Positions 1 through 7,365 of a stretch of 64,000 bases of DNA are shown here, one piece after another. The stretch comes from Streptomyces venezuelae (GTDB lineage: Bacteria > Actinomycetota > Actinomycetes > Streptomycetales > Streptomycetaceae), in the NCBI RefSeq assembly GCF_008642375.1, contig NZ_CP029194.1, positions 1,302,001-1,366,000 on the forward strand. Reading direction: 5' to 3'. How positions within the stretch are numbered: the stretch's first letter is position 1; the number at the start of each line of letters is the position of its first letter. Under the pieces are notes generated by a model. It ran no database searches. It was not told where the DNA came from and saw only the letters and a list, made by a program, of their open reading frames with translations. The position numbers and the translations under genes were made by a program.

Positions 1-47
1 CACCACTCCCTGACCCACCACGGGATGCACGAATCCGCAGGTCGGAG

Positions 48-126
48 CCGCCGAGAGGCTATTCCCCCGGAGCCATCGGACTTCCCATGCCGGACATCGG
101 ATTCTCCATTGGAAACCTCTCGGCGG
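48..126. promoter_or_regulatory. Inverted repeat in the pfpI leader
   Basis: CCGCCGAGAGG (48-58) and CCTCTCGGCGG (116-126) are perfect 11-bp inverted arms separated by 57 bases. They lie just upstream of the DJ-1/PfpI start at 179. A transcript through here could fold into a stem with a large loop. This may be a leader structure or simply the terminator of an upstream gene; the sequence does not decide between them. Confidence 0.3.
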
Positions 127-178
127 CGGGCATAGCGTCGAAGACATCGCAGCACCGACGACCCTGGGAGCCCCTCGC

Positions 179-874
179 ATGTCCAAGATCCTTTTCGTGA
201 TGACCGGCGCCGACCACTGGACGCTCGCCGACGGCACCAAGCACCCCACCGGCTTCTGGGCGGAAGAGGCCGTGGCGCCGTACGAGGTGTTCAAGGCCGC
301 CGGCCACGAGGTCGTCGTGGCCACGCCCGGCGGCGTCGTCCCCACGGTCGACCGGGGCAGCCTCGCCCCCGAGGTCAACGGCGGCCAGGAGGGCGCCGAC
401 AAGATCGCCGCCACCCTCGCCTCCATCGACGAGATCAAGCACCCGATCACCCTGGAGGACGTGCGCCTCGACGACTACGCGGCCGTCTTCTACCCCGGCG
501 GCCACGGCCCCATGGAGGACCTCGCCGTCGACCCGGTCTCCGGCCGGATCCTGGTCGACGCCCTCGCCTCGGGCAAGCCTCTCGCCGTCGTCTGCCACGC
601 GCCCGCCGCGATGCTCGCCGCCACGAAGGACGACGGCAGCAACGCCTTCGCCGGCTACAAGGTCGCCGCCTTCACGAACGCCGAGGAGACCCAGGCCGGC
701 TTCGCCGACAAGGCCAAGTGGCTCCTGGAGACCCGCCTCGTCGAGGCCGGAGTGGACGTCCAGGTCGGCGAACCGTGGGTGCCGAACATCGTCGTCGACC
801 GCAACCTGGTCACCGGCCAGAACCCGTCCTCCTCCGCCCCGCTCGCGACGGAGGTCCTCAAGAAGCTGGCCTGA
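179..874 (+). CDS. DJ-1/PfpI superfamily protein (class I glutamine amidotransferase-like)
   Basis: A 231-residue single-domain protein of the DJ-1/PfpI fold, closest in layout to the Hsp31/YdeA-like members that act as glyoxalase III or protein/nucleotide deglycases. The nucleophile elbow is AVVCHAPAA with Cys139 and His140. FWAEE near residue 29 supplies the conserved acidic residue, and YPGGHGPMEDL is the usual glycine turn before the elbow. There is no signal peptide, so it should be cytoplasmic. GGGAG precedes the ATG at a good distance. Fifty bases separate it from the LysR gene downstream on the same strand, so the two may be cotranscribed. The family assignment is firm; the exact activity (methylglyoxal detoxification or deglycase) is inference. 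Confidence 0.9.
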   Translation: MSKILFVMTGADHWTLADGTKHPTGFWAEEAVAPYEVFKAAGHEVVVATPGGVVPTVDRGSLAPEVNGGQEGADKIAATLASIDEIKHPITLEDVRLDDYAAVFYPGGHGPMEDLAVDPVSGRILVDALASGKPLAVVCHAPAAMLAATKDDGSNAFAGYKVAAFTNAEETQAGFADKAKWLLETRLVEAGVDVQVGEPWVPNIVVDRNLVTGQNPSSSAPLATEVLKKLA

Positions 875-924
875 CCGCGCCACCGCCCGAACACGCCGCC
901 CCTCCTCAGGCCATTCCCCTGACT

Positions 925-1908
925 ATGCTCACTCACGTGAACCATAGGAATCCCGATGGCCAGGAGGCGGCGTCGGATCCGCTTCCTTCCCCCTCCGCTC
1001 CCCCGCGCTCGTCACCACTGGACCTGAACCTCGTGCGCACGTTCCTCGCGGTCTACCGCTCCGGCTCCTTCACCGCCGCCGGACAGCTGCTCGGCATCTC
1101 GCAGCCCACGGTGACCACACAGGTCCGCACGCTGGAGCGGCAGGCGGGCCGGGAGCTGTTCGCCCGGCTGCCGCGGGGCGTCACCCCGACGGAGTACGCG
1201 CACGATCTGGCGGCACGGGTCATGGACCCGCTCGACGCCCTGATGGCGGCCACCGGCCACGGCCCGGCGGCGGAGGGCGCGGCGACGCCCGTACACCTGG
1301 CGGGCCCCGCCGAGTTGCTGTGCACGCGTGTCCTCCCCGCCCTCGCGCCACTCGTGGCGGACGGCGTCCAGCTCCGGGTGACGACCGGGCTGACCGAGCC
1401 TCTCCTGGACGAACTCCGCGCCGGCCGCCACGACCTGGCCATCGCCACCAGCCGCCCGCGCGGCCGGACCCTGACGGCCGTACCGCTGCTCGACGAGGAG
1501 TTCGTCCTGGTCGCCGCGCCCGCGTGGGCCGAGCGCCTCGACGGCCGGGTGACCACGGAAGGCCCCGGCGTCCTGCACACCGTCCCCCTCGTCACGTACG
1601 CGGAGGACCTCCCCATCGCCCGCCGCTACTGGCGCCACGTCTTCGACCGGCGTCTGACCCGCCGCGCCGCCGTCACCGTGCCCGACCTGCGCGGAGTCCT
1701 GGCGGCGGTCGTCGCGGGCGCCGGCTTCACGGTCCTGCCCCGCTACCTCTGCCAGGACGAACTGGCCTCCGGCGCACTGGTCACCCTGCACGAGACCGAC
1801 GACCCGCCCATCAACACCGCCTACCTCGTCCAGCGGCCGGGACTCCCCGGCAACCCGCACACCACCCGGGTCCGCGACCACCTCCTGCGCCTCGGCCCCA
1901 CCTGGTGA
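925..1908 (+). CDS. LysR-family transcriptional regulator
   Basis: Residues about 33-95 form the LysR winged helix-turn-helix (LNLVRTFLAVYRSGSFTAAG, then ISQPTVTTQVRTLE). A LysR substrate-binding domain follows, with paired half-domains from about residue 115 to the end. The reading frame is open far upstream, but that part overlaps pfpI. The ATG at 925 is the first start after the pfpI stop, and an in-frame GTG at 937 is an alternative. Neither has a clear ribosome site, so the start is uncertain. LysR proteins usually control a neighbour, so the codirectional DJ-1 gene is the most likely target, although the usual divergent arrangement is missing. The effector is unknown. Confidence 0.9.
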   Translation: MLTHVNHRNPDGQEAASDPLPSPSAPPRSSPLDLNLVRTFLAVYRSGSFTAAGQLLGISQPTVTTQVRTLERQAGRELFARLPRGVTPTEYAHDLAARVMDPLDALMAATGHGPAAEGAATPVHLAGPAELLCTRVLPALAPLVADGVQLRVTTGLTEPLLDELRAGRHDLAIATSRPRGRTLTAVPLLDEEFVLVAAPAWAERLDGRVTTEGPGVLHTVPLVTYAEDLPIARRYWRHVFDRRLTRRAAVTVPDLRGVLAAVVAGAGFTVLPRYLCQDELASGALVTLHETDDPPINTAYLVQRPGLPGNPHTTRVRDHLLRLGPTW

Positions 1909-1951
1909 GACCCGCACCGCCGCACGAACAGCGCGGGGACAACGAAGAGCG

Positions 1952-1993
1952 ATCGAGGGGCCGTTTCAGATCACTCTGAAACGGCCCCTCGAT
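1952..1993. terminator. Perfect 19-bp hairpin, bidirectional terminator
   Basis: ATCGAGGGGCCGTTTCAGA and its exact complement are separated by the four-base loop TCAC. It sits between the convergent LysR (+) and metalloprotease (-) genes, where a shared terminator is expected. An almost identical hairpin occurs at 11405-11448. Confidence 0.85.
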
Positions 1994-2023
1994 GACGTGC
2001 AGCAAACGCTGGCGTTGCGCTCG

Positions 2024-3286
2024 TCACCAGTCGAGCCGGATCGAGCCCGGTTCGGGACCGGTAGTGATGTCGATACCGCCGACGGCCACCGTGCCGTCCG
2101 TCCACGTCAGTGGCGGCGTCCGCATGCCGGCCCGCCAGACGCCGCTGGAGCCCGGGGAGAGGTCGGGGGCGCCTCGGTTCATGGGCGCCCTCGACGGGTC
2201 GATGTGCCAGAGGAGCACACCGTCGTCGGGGAAGTCGACGTCGTACTTGCGGCCGCCCGCCCGGTTGCGCCGCTCGACGAGGAAGTACTCCGTGGCACCG
2301 CGACTCGGATGCCAGAGGATCACGGCGCCGTCGGGGCGCTCGGCGGAGATCTCCACGACCGAAGCGGAGCCGTCCGCCGACAGCTGCACCCGGCCCGGCT
2401 CACACCAGCCGAGGGCCATCTTGTGCCAGGCGTCCAGGTGGACCGTGCCCTGGTCGTTGCCGGTGAAGGAGTAGGCGCTCATGAGCGTGAGCAGGTAGTT
2501 CATGGTGCCCGGGTTGTACATGTCCACGGCACCGAGCGAGTGAGCCACCTCGTGGCCGATCTGGTAGAAGGGCGTGAATGGTCCCGCGAACGCGATCCGG
2601 AGGTCCATGGTCTTGGTGACGTCCCCCAGGGTGACGGGAACCGACTGCGTGCCGCGGTTGGCCGGATAGCGGTCGCGGTGGTTCTCCACGACGAGGACGA
2701 CGAGTTCGTCGGCCGTGATCAGCGAATCCACGTCCACGTCCATCGAGTGGAGCAGGTCCGGGAAGAGACCGGCCATCCGCTCGGCCACCTTCCCCATGTG
2801 CTCCGTCTCGCTGGGATTGCCGAACAGCCCCATCGGCTCGGGCCCGAGCACGCCGGCGCGGGTGAACCAGAACCGCCCGTTGGAGCACTCCTGGACGTAC
2901 TCGGCCAGGCCCGCCGGGTTGACCGGGTCGGTGGTGAAGGGCGGGGACGGGTGGCCGAAGGCCAACTGCTCGTAGTAGTCGAGCGGATGGACGGAGGAGA
3001 TCTCCGGAAAGCCGTTTGCGCCGTCGTCGGCCCACTCCAGCAGGACGACGACCAGCGGGCGCGGCCCCAGCGCCTTGCGCCCGGAGACCTGGATGCTTCC
3101 GTGCCCGAACTCCGCCAGCGTGGGACCGGGGACGTGCAACTCGTTGAGTGTCCTGATAATTCGCCGTACAGAAACGGGAACGTCAAGGCCGAGCTTTCGT
3201 GCCAGGTCTCGTGTGCTTCCCGGCGTGTGGGCCGGGAGTACTCCGCTCTGTCGAGCACCATCGATTGCACTCCGTAGACCAGTCAT
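2024..3286 (-). CDS. M6-like (immune inhibitor A-type) zinc metalloprotease, cytoplasmic form
   Basis: A 420-residue protein with the gluzincin/metzincin-like motif HEVAHSLGAVD (His245, Glu246, His249 and Asp255), as in M6-family proteases. The C-terminal half is beta-rich (YFLVERRNRAGG, VLLWHID), as in immune inhibitor A-like enzymes. M6 proteases are normally secreted, but no signal peptide or membrane segment is visible here. Instead residues 1-52 form a compact module (GLRSAIDGARQSGVLP, then a helix ending in LNELHV). That module recurs at the start of the 163-residue protein at 5450. It may be a targeting or docking domain, possibly replacing a signal peptide. The start ATG is the first in the frame. 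Confidence 0.75.
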   Translation of the reverse strand: MTGLRSAIDGARQSGVLPAHTPGSTRDLARKLGLDVPVSVRRIIRTLNELHVPGPTLAEFGHGSIQVSGRKALGPRPLVVVLLEWADDGANGFPEISSVHPLDYYEQLAFGHPSPPFTTDPVNPAGLAEYVQECSNGRFWFTRAGVLGPEPMGLFGNPSETEHMGKVAERMAGLFPDLLHSMDVDVDSLITADELVVLVVENHRDRYPANRGTQSVPVTLGDVTKTMDLRIAFAGPFTPFYQIGHEVAHSLGAVDMYNPGTMNYLLTLMSAYSFTGNDQGTVHLDAWHKMALGWCEPGRVQLSADGSASVVEISAERPDGAVILWHPSRGATEYFLVERRNRAGGRKYDVDFPDDGVLLWHIDPSRAPMNRGAPDLSPGSSGVWRAGMRTPPLTWTDGTVAVGGIDITTGPEPGSIRLDW

Positions 3287-3312
3287 GTCGTCTGCCTCAT
3301 CTGTTGCTCAGC

Positions 3313-3390
3313 GTTGGCGCCACAATCGGCAAGGCATTCGCTCCCCTCGCCAGTGGTCGCGGACTCGTTCGCGTCCGGTCGGCCCTCGGC
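3313..3390 (+). pseudogene. Orphan C-terminal fragment related to the glycine-repeat protein
   Basis: The plus-strand frame here encodes VGATIGKAFAPLASGRGLV. It closely matches the last residues of the 4410-5342 protein (GAVLGKALTPLASGTGLV). No repeat domain or start precedes it. It begins 26 bases from the start of the divergent metalloprotease gene. This looks like the 3' end of a second, lost copy of that gene. Confidence 0.5.
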
Positions 3391-3649
3391 GAGAGGACAC
3401 GACCACTTGGCGGAAGGGATGGACAGTAGGGGACACGCCGCCCCCGACCAGAACTGTCAACTCCCCCTCCTTTCATGCTCGCATAGCACCTGGCAAGCCG
3501 CGCGTCCAGCCGGCCACCGCCATCGGGGATTCATGCTGCGCACCGCCCCGGCCTGGGATCTGCCTCGTATGCCAGTGCGCACGTCCCGGGCTTTCATCTC
3601 GCGACGGCGGCACCACACGCAGCGACTGGGACTGAACTCGTGGCTGCGG

Positions 3650-4075
3650 TCAGGGGTTGACGGTCAAGCCCGTCGCGGCGAGGCAGCCGTCTCTGAGGTT
3701 GCTGCGGTACTGGATCGGCCGTAAGCCGCGCCGGATGCGCTGGACGAGGTGTTCGGGGGGCTGAAGGCGGCGCTGGAAAGTCGCGTGACGCCGCGAACTC
3801 CCGCAGGATGCCGGGTTTGTAGCAGGTCAGCGTGGTGATGGACGTCCGTCTGCGGGAACGGCCACGGACCCGCACCACTGGCGTGCGGCCTCTCTGCGAC
3901 CAGGTCTTGGCGTGCGGCGACAGCATGGAGAATCCGGCTTCGTCCTCGAAGACGAGCAAGACTCCGCGGGCTGCCGCGAGTCTTCCGCACTCCTCGGCTG
4001 TCAGCGGTCTCGCCTCACCCCGGGCAAGCTCCTCGGCCGTCTGAAGCCGTAACTCCTCGCGAAACCTCTGCCGTT
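3650..4075 (-). pseudogene. IS630-family transposase remnant
   Basis: The minus strand reads LVFEDEAGFSMLSPHAKTW, then RGRTPVVRVRGRSRRR and CYKPG. This is the IS630 DDE segment around the first catalytic acid. The C-terminal signature IRRGLRPIQYRSNLRDGCLA, ending in ATGLTVNP, appears in another frame close to 3650. The central part with the remaining catalytic residues is missing, so there is an internal deletion plus frameshift. About 35 codons of the preceding helical region are readable up to about 4075. The element is dead and no intact terminal inverted repeats were recognised. It lies between the two loci that share the metalloprotease N-terminal module, so it may have taken part in their rearrangement. 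Confidence 0.8.
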
Positions 4076-4409
4076 CGGCGGTCGGCCCGCCACCCTGTGG
4101 ATACCGTCATGCCCATGGCGCTACCGCACAACCCACGAACTGTCAGCCCGTACGACTCCACCTGTTCAATATCAGTGACCTTGGCCATCCAACTTGCGCC
4201 TGCCGGGCTGGGGGACAAGGATTGGGAGAGGAAATACATCACGTTTCCCGGCTCAGTACGCAGAAGCGGCAGTTCCCTTCGCCGGCCGGGCGTGAACTGG
4301 ACGCAGGTGGCTCTCTCACGACAACTGAGGGCGCCCGTCCGCCTCGTCCTCCCGGGGAACCCCCCTTGACGAACGCAATCGGCAACTGCACCAGGACCAG
4401 GGAGCAGTC

Positions 4410-5342
4410 ATGGCCAAGATAGTCGGAACGAGCGACACGGATGACGGAGTTCTCGGAGTCAGTCAGGCCCAGGGGAAGGCTGGCGTCGCCGGAGTCTGCG
4501 AAAACGGCGGCAACGGAATATACGGCCGTGGCCTCAACGGCCTCTGGGGACACGGAAAGGGAGGTGACGGTGTCCTGGGACTGACCGAAACCGCCGCCAA
4601 GTCCGGCGTAGCCGGAGTGAACGACCACGGCGGAAACGGCCTTTACGGCAGAGGCCGGGTCGGCGTAGCGGGAGAAGGCAAGAGCGGGAACGGTATCTAC
4701 GGTGTGAGCGATACCGAAGACGGTGTTCTGGGAGTAGGGACTAGTTCCGCCAAGGCCGGCGTCGCCGGAGTGAACGACAACGGCGGAAACGGCATGTACG
4801 CCAGGGGCCACAACGGCATAGTCGCAATAGCCCTGACCAACCCGCCCGGGGGAAAGGCCGGTGTATTCCAGGGAGACGTTGAGGTCACCGGCGACTTGAT
4901 CCTGACGGGTGGAGACGTAGCCGAAGAGTTCGATGTCTCCGAGCAAGCGGACGGCCCTGCCGAGGTCGGCCCCGGCACGGTGGTGGTCCTGGACAGTGGT
5001 GGGTCGTTGGCCCCGTGCGAACACGACTACGACACCAGCGTCGCGGGTGCCGTCGCCGGCGCGGGGGACCGCGCCCCGGCTCTCGTTCTCGATCGTCACC
5101 CGCGTGAAGAGAACGACGGAGCCTGCCGATCGGCTGTCGCCGTCACAGGCAAGGTCTGGTGCCAGGCGGATGCCTCTGCTCGGCCCATCCGTGTCGGCAA
5201 CCTCCTCACGACGTCCTCGACTCCTGGTCACGCGATGGCCGCCGTCGACAGAGACGCAGCCTTCGGCGCCGTCCTGGGGAAAGCACTGACCCCACTGGCT
5301 TCGGGCACAGGACTGGTCCTCGTCCTCGTCGGCCTCGGCTGA
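4410..5342 (+). CDS. Glycine-rich repeat protein with conserved C-terminal domain
   Basis: A 310-residue protein with no signal peptide. Residues about 1-135 contain three imperfect repeats of about 43 residues built on GVLGV, then GVAGV, then NGGNGxYGRG. This resembles the glycine-turn repeats of trimeric fibre or beta-helix proteins. Residues 150-310 form a separate domain (GDLILTGGDVAEEFDV, then VAVTGKVWCQAD, then the GKALTPLASGTGLV tail) also seen in phage-tail-like and secreted actinobacterial proteins of unknown function. GGGAG precedes the ATG. The next gene (5450) follows on the same strand after 107 bases. No catalytic motif is visible. A structural or scaffolding role is inference only. 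Confidence 0.7.
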   Translation: MAKIVGTSDTDDGVLGVSQAQGKAGVAGVCENGGNGIYGRGLNGLWGHGKGGDGVLGLTETAAKSGVAGVNDHGGNGLYGRGRVGVAGEGKSGNGIYGVSDTEDGVLGVGTSSAKAGVAGVNDNGGNGMYARGHNGIVAIALTNPPGGKAGVFQGDVEVTGDLILTGGDVAEEFDVSEQADGPAEVGPGTVVVLDSGGSLAPCEHDYDTSVAGAVAGAGDRAPALVLDRHPREENDGACRSAVAVTGKVWCQADASARPIRVGNLLTTSSTPGHAMAAVDRDAAFGAVLGKALTPLASGTGLVLVLVGLG

Positions 5343-5449
5343 CCCGGATTTCCCGCCAACGGAACAGTGGGCCGCCGGGCGCCCCGGTCGAGCCGAGAGC
5401 CTGGGGCGAGAGTGTACGGATTCGTGTCGAACGGACGGGACATCCGACA

Positions 5450-5941
5450 ATGTCAAGACTTCGAATGGCAATCCACAGTGCCCGCGATCGAGGCGTGCTG
5501 CCTCAGTACAGGCCGGATGGAAATGTACGTGAGCTCGTACGTCGCCTGGATATGCAGGCACCGATCTCCACACGTCACCTCATTGCGTTCCTGGACAGTC
5601 TGCACATAGATCCTCAGGATCCTCCGGTAGAACCGCCCCCGGCGGCCACGAGGCCGGAAATCACGGTGCGGTCTGAAGGGTCCGGCGATTCCGCTGTCTT
5701 CGTCGTCGACGGCGTTCGATTCGTCAGCGAGGCCATCGTGACCGTCAGGGTGGTCGACAACGCACTTGCGGAACTCAACTTCCAGCAGACCTCCGATTCT
5801 GGAGGCGAACTGCATATGCGTCAGAGCATCTCGTGCATATCTGGCCTTGCGTTGCACGTCTCGGCGACTGACGGTCGACCAGACCAAAATGATCTCACGG
5901 GCGTCTTGTGGAGCAACACTGTCACGCTCCCGTGCCCATGA
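5450..5941 (+). CDS. Unknown protein sharing the metalloprotease N-terminal module
   Basis: A 163-residue protein whose first 55 residues (RLRMAIHSARDRGVLPQY, then a helix ending in FLDSLHI) align with residues 1-52 of the metalloprotease at 2024-3286. A proline-rich linker (about 56-68) leads to a C-terminal beta-rich segment of about 90 residues with no motif I recognise. No catalytic residues, signal peptide or membrane segment is visible. The ATG at 5450 was chosen because the shared module begins there; no strong ribosome site precedes it. It probably works with the glycine-repeat protein just upstream. Confidence 0.6.
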   Translation: MSRLRMAIHSARDRGVLPQYRPDGNVRELVRRLDMQAPISTRHLIAFLDSLHIDPQDPPVEPPPAATRPEITVRSEGSGDSAVFVVDGVRFVSEAIVTVRVVDNALAELNFQQTSDSGGELHMRQSISCISGLALHVSATDGRPDQNDLTGVLWSNTVTLPCP

Positions 5942-6097
5942 GTGTGCGATCAGCCACTCGGCCGCCGGCAGCCATCCGCCCCGACTCCGGTCAGGGGCGG
6001 AACGGGCTGCCGCTCCCGTCGCACGCGCAAGGACGGCCATGCCCGCGCTGACGAGTGGTTCGCGCACATCGCGCCTCGAACGCCCGGCCCCCCGAAG

Positions 6098-7363
6098 TCA
6101 GGCGCCGGCCCGGCGCCTGCCCCGCACGCGGCGCGGGTACGGGAAGAGCCGCGGAGAGCGCTTCGCGGCCACGTCCTCGATCCAGCCGAAGGTCAGCACC
6201 AGCAGTCCGGTCAGCGGGATCGCCACCATCAGCGGAAACCACTGGCTGGCCAGCAGCCACCGGAAGTGCTCGTAGAAGAAGCCGACGGACCAGAGGGGGT
6301 CGATCAGCGGGATGGCGGCCACCAAAGCAACCTGGTGCCAGAGGTAGACGCTGACCGCCCGTGTGTTGAGCAGGCTGATCAGGCCGTTCCAGCGTTCCAG
6401 CGGTCGGGGCCACTGTTCCCAGGAGGGACTGACGTGGAGCAGGATCGCGACGAAGCCGAAGGACCACAGCGCCTGGGCGATCGGCCAGCTCTCGATGTCG
6501 GTGGGCACGGTCGGATCGACCGGCCGGGTCTGCAGGTACCACCAGCCGGCCACCATGATCAGCGGCGCGACGGACGGCACGACGTACTGCGGGATCTTCT
6601 TGAGCAGGCCCTCCTGGTGAGCCATGCCGAGGATCCAGCAGGAGCCGAACATGGCGAAGTCGCTGAGGTTCTCCCAGACCCGGCCGTAGAGGAACTCCTG
6701 GTCGATGAAGAACGCGTTCATCACGATCGTCACCGCGAGCGGCACGGACAGTGTCACCACCGGCATCCGCCGCAGCGCCCACAGCATCAACGGGGAGAGC
6801 AGGACGTACCAGAGGTACGCGCGGAGGTACCAGAGCGGGACGACGACCTGCACCGCCCAGCCCTGCCCCACGAGGTGGTCGAAACCGTTCAGCGATTCGG
6901 CGTACGGCGGAGTGCTCAGCGGCACGAGCCAGAAGAGCAGCTTGCCCCACCACCAGTGGGGATGTCCCTCGGCGTCGGGCCCCCAGCCGTCGATGATCTC
7001 GAGGGTGAGGATGACCGCGCCGAACAGCCACATCGGCGGCAGCAGCCGGCGCAGACGCCCCCGGATGACACCCAGGGCGGGACGGCTGAGCGAGCGTGCC
7101 ATCAGCACCCCGGCCAGCGCGAACATCACGCCCATCGACGGGAAGACGACGGGCAGCCAGAACCAGCCGAAGTTGTGGTAGATCACCACACGGACCAGTG
7201 CCAGCGCGCGCAGCAGGTCGAGATAGCGGTCTCGGCCGCCCTTGCGCGGGGCCGGTGTCGACGGCTCAGGGTCCGGCTCCGGCTGGGACTCCCGTCGCAG
7301 AGCGGCGGGGATCCTCAGCCTGAGGGTCTCCTGGGTTCCCCCGAACTCGAAGGATGCGGTCAT
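6098..7363 (-). CDS. Membrane acyltransferase 3 family protein
   Basis: A 421-residue polytopic membrane protein of the acyltransferase-3 (OafA/NodX-like) family, with about ten hydrophobic segments. The family's early motif appears as RDRYLDLLRALALVRVVIYH, with the conserved arginine and the histidine in the first membrane helix. These enzymes O-acylate cell-surface glycans. The ATG at 7363 lies two bases after the stop of the deacetylase/glycosyltransferase gene, so the two are translated from one operon. The natural substrate is therefore the polymer made by that enzyme. An Arg-rich tail at the C-terminus is cytoplasmic by charge. Confidence 0.85.
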   Translation of the reverse strand: MTASFEFGGTQETLRLRIPAALRRESQPEPDPEPSTPAPRKGGRDRYLDLLRALALVRVVIYHNFGWFWLPVVFPSMGVMFALAGVLMARSLSRPALGVIRGRLRRLLPPMWLFGAVILTLEIIDGWGPDAEGHPHWWWGKLLFWLVPLSTPPYAESLNGFDHLVGQGWAVQVVVPLWYLRAYLWYVLLSPLMLWALRRMPVVTLSVPLAVTIVMNAFFIDQEFLYGRVWENLSDFAMFGSCWILGMAHQEGLLKKIPQYVVPSVAPLIMVAGWWYLQTRPVDPTVPTDIESWPIAQALWSFGFVAILLHVSPSWEQWPRPLERWNGLISLLNTRAVSVYLWHQVALVAAIPLIDPLWSVGFFYEHFRWLLASQWFPLMVAIPLTGLLVLTFGWIEDVAAKRSPRLFPYPRRVRGRRRAGA

Positions 7364-7365
7364 GG

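Noticed and set aside
2719..3270. Alternative minus-strand frame within the metalloprotease
   Set aside because: Ser/Thr/Arg-rich off-frame translation; the 420-residue frame holds the HExxH motif.
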